64,000 nt of DNA, taken from Collimonas arenae. GTDB taxonomy: Bacteria; Pseudomonadota; Gammaproteobacteria; Burkholderiales; Burkholderiaceae_D. A program made the position numbers and the translations under genes. Below the pieces are notes generated by a model. The model had not been told where the DNA came from and did no database searches. It saw nothing but the letters and a program-made list of their open reading frames with translations. Every line of letters starts with the position of its first letter. The first letter of the stretch is position 1. Positions 1 to 10,516 of this stretch are shown here, one piece after another. The stretch lies in contig NZ_CP009962.1 in NCBI RefSeq assembly GCF_000786695.1, positions 5,518,001 through 5,582,000 on the forward strand, given 5' to 3'.

Positions 1-1208
1 CAGCTCAGCAACAGCAAGCCGTTTTTGAGCGCTTCGGCCTGTACCTTCTTCGTGAACTCGGCATCGGGCTGGCGTGTGCCTGGCTGCATGAATTCCACCG
101 CCACCATGGCTCCCAGGCCGCGAATATCGGCGATCTGCGGAATCTCCGCACGCAGGCTTTCCAATACTTGCTTGAGCTTGGCGCCCAGCAGATTGGCGCG
201 CTCGACCAGTTTTTCTTCCTCGATCACTTCCAGCACAGCCAGTGCCGACGCCACCGCCAGCGGATTGCCGGCGTAAGTGCCGCCAAGACCGCCGGGCGCG
301 GCCGCGTCCATAATTTCCGTCCTGCCGCAGACTGCCGACAAAGGCATGCCGCCGGCCAGGCTCTTGGCCATCGTCATCAGGTCAGGAATCACGCCGGAAT
401 GTTCTACTGCGAACAACTTGCCGGTACGGGCGAAGCCGGTTTGCACTTCGTCAACGATCAGCAAGATGCCGTGTTCATCGCACAATGTGCGCAGCGCCTG
501 CATGAAGGCCGGCGGCGCGGCGTAGAAACCACCCTCGCCTTGCACCGGCTCCAGGATGATCGCTGCGACACGCTTGGGATCGACGTCAGCCTTGAACAGG
601 GATTGCAAGGCTGCCAATGACTGCTCCGGGCTGACGCCATGTAGCTCGACTGGAAACGGCACGTGGTAGACCTCGGCCGGGAACGGGCCGAAACCGACCT
701 TGTATGGCACCACTTTGCCAGTCAGCGCCATGCCCATCATGGTGCGGCCGTGGAAAGCGCCTGAGAAAGCGATGACGGCGCTGCGGCCGGTGGCGGCACG
801 GGCGATCTTGACGGCGTTTTCCACTGCTTCGGCGCCGGTCGAAAAGAAGGTGGTTTTCTTGGCATGATCGCCCGGCGTAATCGCATTGATGCGCTCGGCC
901 AGTTCGACATAGCTGGCGTAGGGAACAATTTGATAAGCGGTGTGGGTGAATTTGCCGAGTTGTTCTTGCATTGCCGAAATCAATTTCGGATGGCGGTGGC
1001 CGGTGTTCAACACGGCGATGCCGGCGGCAAAATCGATAAAGCGGCGATTCTCGACATCCCAGATTTCGGCATTGAGGGCGTGCGAAGCATAGAAATCGCA
1101 CATGACGCCGACGCCGCGCGGGGTGGCTGCATTTTTCCGCTTGTGCAGTTCAGCGTTGCTATTTGAATTGGCGATGGCCGCCGCCGCGTGATATCCGTCG
1201 TTCTTCAT
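1..1208 (-). CDS. gabT: 4-aminobutyrate aminotransferase, 3' end outside the window
   Basis: Class III PLP-dependent aminotransferase that transfers the amino group of GABA to 2-oxoglutarate, giving succinate semialdehyde in the cytoplasm. About 402 codons are present; the family is about 425 residues, so only a short C-terminus is missing past base 1. Seen: the N-terminal CDFYASRALNAEIWDVE region, TGAEAVENAVKIAR, the EPVQGEGGFY and DEVQTGFARTG motifs, and the PLP lysine in TMAKSLAGGMPLS at residue 282. The start at 1208 is preceded by CAGGAGCCAGT, a good ribosome-binding site. It is divergent from a MocR-type regulator, a common arrangement for GABA genes, with a palindrome between them. Closely related 5-aminovalerate aminotransferases cannot be excluded. 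Confidence 0.9.
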   Translation of the reverse strand, partial: MKNDGYHAAAAIANSNSNAELHKRKNAATPRGVGVMCDFYASHALNAEIWDVENRRFIDFAAGIAVLNTGHRHPKLISAMQEQLGKFTHTAYQIVPYASYVELAERINAITPGDHAKKTTFFSTGAEAVENAVKIARAATGRSAVIAFSGAFHGRTMMGMALTGKVVPYKVGFGPFPAEVYHVPFPVELHGVSPEQSLAALQSLFKADVDPKRVAAIILEPVQGEGGFYAAPPAFMQALRTLCDEHGILLIVDEVQTGFARTGKLFAVEHSGVIPDLMTMAKSLAGGMPLSAVCGRTEIMDAAAPGGLGGTYAGNPLAVASALAVLEVIEEEKLVERANLLGAKLKQVLESLRAEIPQIADIRGLGAMVAVEFMQPGTRQPDAEFTKKVQAEALKNGLLLLS

Positions 1209-1275
1209 ACTGGCTCCTGGTTTAGATATGCGTTTTTTGTATGTGCAACTGCTTTGATGCATACTAAGGCCGGGC

Positions 1276-1296
1276 TGGCTCTATAATATAGTGCCA
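1276..1296. promoter_or_regulatory. Palindromic operator candidate over a -10 box between gabT and the MocR gene
   Basis: A 21-bp near-perfect inverted repeat with arms TGGC-T-CTATA and TATAG-T-GCCA around one central A; only the centre and one symmetric pair fail to match. It contains TATAAT (1282-1287), a consensus -10 hexamer reading toward the regulator gene; no convincing -35 is seen at the usual distance. It lies in the 113-bp divergent intergenic region. Binding by the adjacent MocR-type protein, repressing itself and controlling gabT, is an inference from position and symmetry. Confidence 0.55.
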
Positions 1297-1321
1297 CTTT
1301 CAGTTTTCTCATGGAGCCACT

Positions 1322-2833
1322 TTGCGCATCGCCTCGCTCACCGATTTCCTGTTGATGCGCATTGAGCGTGGGGCAGACGGCACGATCGCCAAAGCCGCGG
1401 CCGCCGGCACGCCGCTGAACCGGCAGATTTACCAGGCCATCCGCGAAGCAATCCTGTCCCAGTTGCTGCCATCCGCCCTGCAACTGCCATCCTCGCGCGA
1501 CCTGGCCCGTGAACTGGGGATATCACGCAATACGGTGACTTATGCCTACGAACAGCTGATCGCCGAAGGCTATCTGGAAACCCGGGCCGGCTCAGGCACC
1601 TACATCGCCGATACCACGCCCGACCAGATTCCCGAAACCCGCCTGAACACGCCGCCACTGACCGATCCCAGCGGCGAATCGGAACTGTCCGCGCATGGCG
1701 CACAACTGATCCAGCAAGCTGGCGTCAGCGATTTGCAATGGGGTGCCTTCATGCCGGGTGTCCCGGATGTGACGCTGTTTCCGAACAAGATCTGGAGCCG
1801 CCTGCAAAACAAGCACTGGCGACGTTCGCGCGCCGATCTGCTGACCTACGGCGATGCCGGCGGCTACCTGCCGCTGCGGGAAGCGATCGCCGAATACCTG
1901 CGCATGGCGCGCTCGGTCAATTGCAACGCCAGCCAGGTGATCATCACCACCGGCATTCACCAGTCGCTGGATATCGTAGTCAAACTACTGGGCGAACACG
2001 GCGACAGCGCCTGGGTTGAAGATCCTTGTTACTGGGGCACCCGCAGCGTGCTCAACTCGCTCGGCATCAAGCCGGTAGCGATTCCGGTCGACGCCGAAGG
2101 CATGCGCATGCGGCTGGCCAATCTGCGGCAACCGCCGCGCTTCATTTGCGCCACGCCCTCGCATCAGTATCCCCTTGGAATGGTGATGAGCCTGTCGCGG
2201 CGGCGCATGCTGCTGGAGTATGCGGCGCAGCGCAAAGTCTGGATCATCGAAGACGACTATGACAGCGAATTCCGCTACGGCAGCCGGCCATTGGCGTCTT
2301 TGCAGGGCATGGATACCGATGACCGCGTGCTGTACATGGGCACCTTCAGCAAGACCATGTTTCCCAGCTTGCGCATCGGCTTCATGGTGGTGCCCGAATC
2401 GCTGGCGAACGCCTTCGCCATCGGCGTTTCCGAGCTGTATCGCGGCAGCCAGGTGTTCATGCAGGCGATCATGGCGGACTTCATGACCGAGGGTCATTTT
2501 GCTTCGCACATCCGGCGCATGCGTCTGTTGTATGCGGAACGCCTGCAATTGCTGCAGGCTGCCATCGACCGCCACTTCGGCGACGGCATTACGTTGACCG
2601 GCGGCGAAGCCGGCCTGCATCTGGCGCTGGGCCTGCCCGCACAATGCGACGACCTGGCGATCAGCCGCGCCGCACGCGAAGCGGGGATTGTGGCGCGGCC
2701 ATTGTCACGTTATTACATGAACAGCGAAACCGCTCGCAACGGTCTGTTGCTGGGTTATGCCTGCGTACCGAATGAACAGATTGCACCGGCGTTCGATAAG
2801 CTGGCGGCGATTATCAAGGCCCATTGGAAATGA
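1322..2833 (+). CDS. MocR/GabR-type transcriptional regulator with aminotransferase domain
   Basis: About 503 residues. The N-terminus is a GntR-type winged helix (PLNRQIYQAIREAIL, then LPSSRDLARELGISRNTV), and the rest is a fold-type I aminotransferase domain used as effector sensor. The PLP lysine is in GTFSKTMFPSLRIG at residue 344, and EDDYDSEFRY is the usual MocR motif. The start is taken as TTG at 1322 because GGAG lies five bases before it and the DFLLMRIERG segment belongs to the family's N-terminus; ATG 1355 is in frame but lacks a ribosome-binding site. Divergence from gabT suggests GABA or PLP sensing. The next gene, pheC, follows after 33 bp and may be co-transcribed. Confidence 0.88.
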   Translation: MRIASLTDFLLMRIERGADGTIAKAAAAGTPLNRQIYQAIREAILSQLLPSALQLPSSRDLARELGISRNTVTYAYEQLIAEGYLETRAGSGTYIADTTPDQIPETRLNTPPLTDPSGESELSAHGAQLIQQAGVSDLQWGAFMPGVPDVTLFPNKIWSRLQNKHWRRSRADLLTYGDAGGYLPLREAIAEYLRMARSVNCNASQVIITTGIHQSLDIVVKLLGEHGDSAWVEDPCYWGTRSVLNSLGIKPVAIPVDAEGMRMRLANLRQPPRFICATPSHQYPLGMVMSLSRRRMLLEYAAQRKVWIIEDDYDSEFRYGSRPLASLQGMDTDDRVLYMGTFSKTMFPSLRIGFMVVPESLANAFAIGVSELYRGSQVFMQAIMADFMTEGHFASHIRRMRLLYAERLQLLQAAIDRHFGDGITLTGGEAGLHLALGLPAQCDDLAISRAAREAGIVARPLSRYYMNSETARNGLLLGYACVPNEQIAPAFDKLAAIIKAHWK

Positions 2834-2866
2834 ACGCATCACCACTGTTTTGATTGAGGAGATTGC

Positions 2867-3640
2867 ATGAAAAAACTGTTTTTTATCCTTGTCTTGGCGC
2901 TCGGTACACAGGCCGTTCCTGCGGCAGCGCAGACATCCCCTTCACGCCTCGATGAGGTCATCAAGTCCGGCAACTTGCGCGTCTGCATGACCGGCGACTA
3001 CAAGCCATTCAGCTTTTTGAAGGCCGACAATAGTTTCGAAGGAATCGATGTCGACCTCGCCCGCTCGCTGGCCAAGGCGCTCGGCTCGGAAGCCCGTTTT
3101 ATCAAAACCAGCTGGAGCAACCTGACCAGCGACTTCCTGGAAAAATGCGATATCGCAATGGGCGGCGTTTCGGTGACGCTGGAACGGCAGAAGAAAGTAT
3201 CGTTTTCAGTACCACATATGGTGGATGGCAAGTCAGCCATCGCCCGCTGCAGCGATGTCCAGAAATTCCAGTCGCTGGCGGCCATCGACCAGCCTGGCAC
3301 CCGCGCCATCGTCAATCCCGGCGGCACCAACGAACGCTTCGCCCGCGCTAACTACAAACAGGCGCAACTGATCCTGCATCCGGATAATGTCACGATCTTC
3401 GACCAGATCGTGCAGGGTAAGGCCGACGTCATGGTGACCGACGCCAGCGAGACGATGTGGCAGGCCAAGCTGCATCCGCAGCTATGCGCGATTCATCCCG
3501 ACCAGCCGCTGGAATTTTCGGAAAAAGCGTTCATGCTGCCGCGCGGCGACGTGCCGTTCAAACAATTCGTGGATACCTGGATGCATCAGTTGAAAGCGAC
3601 CGGCGAGTATGACCGCCTGGTCAATCAATGGCTCAAGTGA
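2867..3640 (+). CDS. pheC: Periplasmic cyclohexadienyl dehydratase
   Basis: A 257-residue protein with the periplasmic binding-protein fold. In the PheC family this fold catalyses prephenate to phenylpyruvate and arogenate to phenylalanine. Seen: a Sec signal peptide (about residues 1-21, ending AAAQ), RVCMTGDYKPFSF, TSWSNLTSDF, LERQKKVSFSVP, IVNPGGTNERFARAN, HPDNVTIFDQIV, MVTDA and CAIHP. These follow the Pseudomonas aeruginosa PheC sequence as I remember it, rather than amino-acid transport receptors. The ribosome-binding site is GAGGAG. No permease or ATPase gene is next to it, which fits an enzyme rather than a transporter. It may share a transcript with the MocR gene. Confidence 0.85.
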   Translation: MKKLFFILVLALGTQAVPAAAQTSPSRLDEVIKSGNLRVCMTGDYKPFSFLKADNSFEGIDVDLARSLAKALGSEARFIKTSWSNLTSDFLEKCDIAMGGVSVTLERQKKVSFSVPHMVDGKSAIARCSDVQKFQSLAAIDQPGTRAIVNPGGTNERFARANYKQAQLILHPDNVTIFDQIVQGKADVMVTDASETMWQAKLHPQLCAIHPDQPLEFSEKAFMLPRGDVPFKQFVDTWMHQLKATGEYDRLVNQWLK

Positions 3641-3675
3641 GCATATTAATCAATATTGCTCAATAAAACATGGCT

Positions 3676-4335
3676 TCAGCTTGTGGGTCGGCGCAGGAAC
3701 GCCAGAGCCAGGCCGAAGCCAACCATCATTGTTCCACTTGCGCGATTGAGCCACTGGAATCTGCTGGCCCCATTTGTCAACGTCCCAAGTTTGGCGCCTA
3801 ACATTGCATAGATGGCAATCGCGACCAATTCCAGCAGCAGGAAAGTCGCACCGAGCATAATGAAACTCATTGCGTAGGCCGAGCGATCGACAAACTGCGG
3901 GAAAAATGCGGTGAAAATCAGAATTGCCTTGGGGTTGCCCGCCGCCACCAAAAACTCCTGTTTCGCCAGCCGGCGCAGCTTGTCCGACGGCCGCTCGGAG
4001 TTAGCCCCGGCATCCTTTGCCGCGCTTGAAAAATGCGCAGGACCGGCACAAAACAATTTGATGCCGAGCCATACCAGATAAGCGGCGCCACCGAGTTTCA
4101 AGGCCGTAAATAGCGTCTCCGATGCAAGCAACAACGCTCCCAGTCCCAAGCCGGCGATGGCAATCATCGCGGCAAAAGCCAACAAGCGTCCAAAGGCGGC
4201 GGCGATCGAATACCACACGCCATCACGTGCGCCATTCGACAGCGACAAAACGTTGTTGGGACCGAACGCCATGTTCAGCGCGAAACAGGCGGGCAGGAAA
4301 AGCCAGAAATTTTGCATCAGCATAGCATGCACCAT
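3676..4335 (-). CDS. LysE/RhtB-family amino-acid exporter
   Basis: A 219-residue inner-membrane protein with about six hydrophobic segments. The LysE-family signature is seen near the N-terminus (PACFALNMAFGPNNVLSLSNGARDG) with GNPKAILIFTAFFPQFVD in the middle. The family exports amino acids such as lysine, threonine or homoserine lactones; the substrate here is unknown. Two in-frame ATGs (4335 and 4320) precede the first membrane segment, neither with a clear ribosome-binding site. It converges with pheC across a 35-bp gap that holds an imperfect inverted repeat (GAGCA...TGCTC). Confidence 0.85.
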   Translation of the reverse strand: MVHAMLMQNFWLFLPACFALNMAFGPNNVLSLSNGARDGVWYSIAAAFGRLLAFAAMIAIAGLGLGALLLASETLFTALKLGGAAYLVWLGIKLFCAGPAHFSSAAKDAGANSERPSDKLRRLAKQEFLVAAGNPKAILIFTAFFPQFVDRSAYAMSFIMLGATFLLLELVAIAIYAMLGAKLGTLTNGASRFQWLNRASGTMMVGFGLALAFLRRPTS

Positions 4336-4362
4336 TTTGTAGAATGACGAACCGTTAGCTTG

Positions 4363-5181
4363 CTAGCCCTGCTTGCTGGCTGCCTTCCGCGCGGCCTGGC
4401 TTTTCTTGATCGATTTCAAATGCGCCGCCACCGCGGTAGCCAGTTGCCGCGCCCACAACGCTACGCCGCTGGCCGAGGGATGAAAGCCATCCGACGCCAT
4501 CAAGGCGTGGTCGTTGATATCGATCAGCATGGGCACCCGCGTCACTCGCACGTGGTTGAGATCTGCAGGGAGATTGAAAATCAATTGCTCTACCGTTTCA
4601 TCCAGCGCCTTGGCTTTCAGGCCAAGCACGTAGCGTAAAGGTTCGGGCAAAGCCGGGAAAGCGTGAATGGGCGGGATGCCGGAAATGACGATCAGACGGG
4701 GCGTCAGATGTGCCTGTATATCACGCATCAGTTGCAGCAGCTCCGCACGGTAACGATTGCATGAGCGGAACGCCGTGGTGTCGTTAACGCCGAAGGCAAT
4801 CAATACGATATCAACCTTTTGCGACGCTACCTGCGGCAGCATAATCTTGGCGGCGTCACTCAACGTCGCGCCGTTCTGACCGACCGCCTGCCAAGTCACG
4901 GTGCGTTGCAAGCGTAGCGACAGCGCCGCGGCAAACTGCCCGGTGATCGCTTCGTAATGGGTGGCGACGCCAACCCCCGCCACCGGCGACTCGCCGATCG
5001 TCAGCAATGCCAACGGCCGCGGCTGCGGCTCGGGACCGATCCCGGTTGGAATCTGCGCCTGGCCAATGGTCGGCCCCATCGCCTCGGGCAGGCGTGGCGT
5101 GATGCGGCGCGTGCGACGGCCTTGTATGATCAGCCATGGCAAGAGCGGTAATGCAATCAGTTCCGGCAACCAGCGGCGCAC
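4363..5181 (-). CDS. SGNH/GDSL-type hydrolase with N-terminal membrane anchor
   Basis: A 272-residue probable esterase or lipase. Block I appears as LALLTIGESPVAGVGVATHYE, in which the family's GDS is written GES. The Asn block is VLIAFGVNDTTAF, and the last block, with catalytic Asp and His, is MASDGFHPSASG. A hydrophobic stretch, LPELIALPLLPWLII, near the N-terminus suggests membrane anchoring. The start is placed at GTG 5181 because AAGGAG (5189-5194, minus strand) is seven bases before it; the open frame extends upstream to 5223 but with no ribosome-binding site. The substrate is unknown. It lies just upstream of a LysE exporter gene on the same strand. Confidence 0.8.
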   Translation of the reverse strand: MRRWLPELIALPLLPWLIIQGRRTRRITPRLPEAMGPTIGQAQIPTGIGPEPQPRPLALLTIGESPVAGVGVATHYEAITGQFAAALSLRLQRTVTWQAVGQNGATLSDAAKIMLPQVASQKVDIVLIAFGVNDTTAFRSCNRYRAELLQLMRDIQAHLTPRLIVISGIPPIHAFPALPEPLRYVLGLKAKALDETVEQLIFNLPADLNHVRVTRVPMLIDINDHALMASDGFHPSASGVALWARQLATAVAAHLKSIKKSQAARKAASKQG

Positions 5182-5250
5182 TTCATGTCTCCTTGGCTCG
5201 TGAGTTATTTTTCCTATCGGCAAGCAATTATAGGGGCTAGCGCACCGGAT

Positions 5251-6057
5251 TTACGTAATTTTCAAGCCTTTTAATTCGGGCTTGGCGGCTGGCGGCTTCA
5301 ATTTCAGATCGGCCAGGGTTTCCAGAAGGATGCTGGCGATCGCCAGGTTGCGATGGGTTTTGGAGTTGGCCGGAATGACATACCAGGGTGCATGATCTGC
5401 ATCGGTAGCATTGATGGCTTTGCCAAACAATTCCTGGTATTTATCCCAGCTTTTGCGTTCTTCCAGATCCTGCATATCGAATTTCCAGTGCTTGGCAGGG
5501 TCGTCCACCCGCTCTTGCAAACGGTCGCGCTGCTCATCCTTCGAGATGTGCAGCAAGCACTTGATGATGGTGGTGCCGGTTTCCGCCAGCATTCTTTCAA
5601 AGTCGCGGATCTGGGCGTAGCGGCGTTCGCACTCGGCCTCGTCGATCCAGTCATGCACCATGGTGATCAATACGTCTTCATAGTGGCTGCGGTTGAACAC
5701 CACGATCTCGCCCTGGCGCGGCACCTGCTGATGCACCCGCCACAGATAATCGTGGGCGCGTTCGATGGTGCTCGGCGCCTTGAAATCGGCGATCTGGATA
5801 CCCTGTGGATTGACCAGGTTAAACACCCCTTTTACCGTGCCGTCCTTGCCGCTGGTATCGATACCCTGTAATACCACCAGCACCTTGTGCTGCTGGCCGG
5901 CATACAGCATTTCCTGCAGCGCCGCGATTTCCGCTGCCATGCCCACGACCAGCTCCTTATCCTTGAGCTTATCGCCGCTGGAAAGCGGCTTTTCGGCAGC
6001 GTCGGCATCCTTGATGCTAGTCTGTTTGGTGGCGCGGAACTGCTTGCATGCTTTCAT
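5251..6057 (-). CDS. PPK2-family polyphosphate:nucleotide phosphotransferase
   Basis: A 268-residue cytoplasmic kinase that moves phosphate between polyphosphate and nucleoside mono- or diphosphates. Seen: Walker A LQGIDTSGKDGTVKG, PSTIERAHDYLWRVHQQ, the Walker B / lid motif VVFNRSHYEDVLI, and KDEQRDRLQERVDDP with KHWKF. The FNRSHYEDVL form is what I associate with the AMP/ADP-phosphorylating class III enzymes rather than class I; this subclass call is an inference. The start is the first ATG, followed by a short lysine-rich tail. It is followed on the same strand by the SGNH gene and preceded 45 bp upstream by the CoA-binding protein gene. Confidence 0.9.
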   Translation of the reverse strand: MKACKQFRATKQTSIKDADAAEKPLSSGDKLKDKELVVGMAAEIAALQEMLYAGQQHKVLVVLQGIDTSGKDGTVKGVFNLVNPQGIQIADFKAPSTIERAHDYLWRVHQQVPRQGEIVVFNRSHYEDVLITMVHDWIDEAECERRYAQIRDFERMLAETGTTIIKCLLHISKDEQRDRLQERVDDPAKHWKFDMQDLEERKSWDKYQELFGKAINATDADHAPWYVIPANSKTHRNLAIASILLETLADLKLKPPAAKPELKGLKIT

Positions 6058-6102
6058 TCGGTTCTCCGGTCAGTCAATTCTCGTTGCGTCGCTGCGGGTC
6101 AG

Positions 6103-6543
6103 CTACAAAATACCGTGCAGGTTGCCCAGCGCATGTTCGATCTTGATGCAGCTATCCATCTCCACCTGCATTCCAAAGGCGCGCGCCTTGGCGGCGGCCG
6201 CTTCATTGACAATGCCAAGCTGCATCCAGATGCAGCGTGCATCAATCATGATCGCCTCGCCGACGATGGGTGGAATGTCTTCTGCCTTGCGAAAACAATC
6301 GACGATGTCGATCTTTTGATTTTCCCCTGCCAGCGCTTTTGCCGCGTCATAAAGATTGGCGTAGCAAGGCTCTCCAAGAATGTAAGTGCCCACATGCGTC
6401 GGATTGACCGGAATGATCCGGTATCCTCGCTCCTGCATGTAGCGAGCCACGCCGTAGCTGGGACGATCCGGTTTTGGCGACAGGCCGACTATGGCGATGA
6501 CCGGATTGACAGGGTTATATTCTGGCTTGGATAGCGTGGTCAT
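6103..6543 (-). CDS. CoA-binding domain protein (YccU-like)
   Basis: A 146-residue single-domain Rossmann protein of the CoA-binding family. Seen: IAIVGLSPKPDRPSYGVARYM, where the family binds nucleotide or CoA, then IIPVNPTH, IDIVDCFRKAED, and a closing IWMQLGIVNEAAAAKA with a conserved cysteine in MDSCIKIEH. Length is typical. The biological role of stand-alone members is poorly defined, and nothing in the context settles it. It is probably transcribed with the PPK2 gene 45 bp downstream. The 184-bp region upstream contains a small TCTCGA / TCGAGA inverted repeat (about 6578-6594). Confidence 0.85.
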   Translation of the reverse strand: MTTLSKPEYNPVNPVIAIVGLSPKPDRPSYGVARYMQERGYRIIPVNPTHVGTYILGEPCYANLYDAAKALAGENQKIDIVDCFRKAEDIPPIVGEAIMIDARCIWMQLGIVNEAAAAKARAFGMQVEMDSCIKIEHALGNLHGIL

Positions 6544-6727
6544 GGGTTCGGCGATCTGCTGGTCAGCGTATGGGAAATCTCGATAAATTCGAGAATCTGA
6601 AGATGATCTTAATGCGAAGCTTACTGTGAATATTACTGTGATTTTGCAATTTCCGGCGCCGCTCTTGTAGTCGTATGGGCAACGGCTTTAGGCCACCCTC
6701 CCCCATTACCGGAAAGCGGCTGCATGT

Positions 6728-7498
6728 CTACTTGGCGAAATAGCTGGCGTAAATCTTGTCGTAGCTGCCGTTGGCGTGCACTGCTTTGAGTCCGCTATTG
6801 ATCTTGGCCATCAGAGCGGTATCGACTGGCCGTACAGCGATACCGTAATATTCTTTCTCGAACTTGTCGCTCTCGATCAACTTGAAACCCTTGTCTTTGT
6901 TGAATTTCAAATGATTGGCCACCGCGCCGTTATCGCCGACGGCGGCATCGACACCACCGTTATCGACTTCAGTCAGCAGCAGCGGCAAGCTTTCGAAGCG
7001 CACCAGCGCGTTGCTGTTCTTACCCAGCATTTTCTGCATGATGGTGTCGGCGCTGGTGCCGGCTGTCACACCAACACGATTGGCCTGTTTCAGATCATCC
7101 GGACTGCCGATGTTTTTCCCTGGCGAAACCAGGATCACCTGCTTGGCTTCAAAATACGGATCCGAGAACAGCATGCTCTGCTTGCGCTCGTCGGTAATTG
7201 TGACGCCGGAGGCGATGATGTCGATGTCCGCATTGGCCAGGGTGGTAAATATGCCCTCCCAGGGGGTATTGACCCAGACGATCTTGATCCCGGCCTGGTC
7301 TGCCACCGCCTGCATGATGTCGACGTCAAAACCGACGATCTTGCCGCTGGTGTCGATCGAGCCGAAGGGGGCAAATGCTGCGTTCATGCCGACCTTGTAT
7401 ACCTTCGGAGTCGGCGCCGTATCTACCGGCTTCTCACATGCGCCAAGGCCGCATGCCAACATGCCAACCAGCAGCAAATTTCGTAGCAGCGTTTTCAT
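6728..7498 (-). CDS. Amino-acid ABC transporter substrate-binding lipoprotein
   Basis: A 256-residue periplasmic solute receptor of the polar/basic amino-acid family (ArtJ/GlnH-like). The N-terminal signal ends in a lipobox LGAC (Cys20), so it should be lipid-anchored. Seen: VGMNAAFAPFGSIDTSGKIVG, GFDVDIMQAVA, ASGVTITDERKQSMLFSDPY and GVTAGTSADT, all typical of this family. No permease or ATPase gene is adjacent, so it is an orphan receptor in this window. The GGAGGAAACAG ribosome-binding site precedes ATG 7498. The ligand cannot be told from sequence by eye. Confidence 0.87.
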   Translation of the reverse strand: MKTLLRNLLLVGMLACGLGACEKPVDTAPTPKVYKVGMNAAFAPFGSIDTSGKIVGFDVDIMQAVADQAGIKIVWVNTPWEGIFTTLANADIDIIASGVTITDERKQSMLFSDPYFEAKQVILVSPGKNIGSPDDLKQANRVGVTAGTSADTIMQKMLGKNSNALVRFESLPLLLTEVDNGGVDAAVGDNGAVANHLKFNKDKGFKLIESDKFEKEYYGIAVRPVDTALMAKINSGLKAVHANGSYDKIYASYFAK

Positions 7499-7612
7499 CT
7501 GTTTCCTCCTTGGCGTGCTCAGGCCGCGTTATTATGAGGGACAGGAACATCTTAGTGGAATAACACTCGCCGCGCCATGCTAAAACTGCAGCGGGCTTTT
7601 GCTTTGGACAAC

Positions 7613-7637
7613 AAAAAAGCAGCCGAAGCTGCTTTTT
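7613..7637 (-). terminator. Rho-independent terminator of the atp operon
   Basis: Hairpin with arms AAAAAAGCAGC and GCTGCTTTTT around a CGAA loop, located 33 bp beyond the atpC stop codon. A/T runs flank both sides, so it can also stop rightward transcription. Confidence 0.85.
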
Positions 7638-7669
7638 CTTGTTGCCATCCGAAAAACCACAATAGCGGA

Positions 7670-8095
7670 TCAGCGTCCTTTTTGACGCAATTTCTGAATC
7701 GCCGCCAATTGCGCAATCGCGGCAGTCAACTCTGACTGTGCTTTTGCGTAATCGATCAAGGATTCTTTATTGGTCAACGCTTCTTCGGCGCGACGCTTGG
7801 CTTCGCTAGCCTTCGCTTCGTCCAGGTCGGCGCCGCGGATTGCGGTGTCAGCCAGCACGGTAACCTTGTTCGGCTGCACTTCCAGCAAACCGCCGGCAAC
7901 GAACACAAACTCGTCCTGTGCCTGGCCTGCCACCTTGATGCGTACGGCACCCGGCTTGATGCGCGTGATAAGTGGGGTGTGGCGAGGATAAATCCCCAGC
8001 TCGCCCGACTCACCCGGCAACGCGACGAATTCGGCTTCGCCGGAGAAGATATTCTCTTCCGCGGAAACAACGTCTACGTGAATAGTGTTTGCCAT
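7670..8095 (-). CDS. atpC: ATP synthase epsilon subunit
   Basis: A 141-residue epsilon subunit of the F1 central stalk, which inhibits ATP hydrolysis and couples gamma to the c-ring. Seen: [21 protein letters not shown] and [19 protein letters not shown], both classic for AtpC, followed by the helical C-terminal hairpin rich in Ala, Glu and Lys. The start is placed at MANTIH (8095), where bacterial AtpC proteins begin; the frame is open seven codons further upstream to an unlikely ATG. It is the last gene of the operon, 80 bp after atpD, and is followed by a strong hairpin. Confidence 0.96.
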   Translation of the reverse strand: MANTIHVDVVSAEENIFSGEAEFVALPGESGELGIYPRHTPLITRIKPGAVRIKVAGQAQDEFVFVAGGLLEVQPNKVTVLADTAIRGADLDEAKASEAKRRAEEALTNKESLIDYAKAQSELTAAIAQLAAIQKLRQKGR

Positions 8096-8175
8096 CTTAA
8101 ACCCTTTGTTGTCCATGAAGTCACTAACGGGAAGCGCCGGAGCCGCTCAGTTGCAGCAGCTCCGATGCCTGCCGG

Positions 8176-10499
<2,324 letters not shown>

Positions 10500-10516
10500 T
10501 CCGTGCTCCAGTTAAA

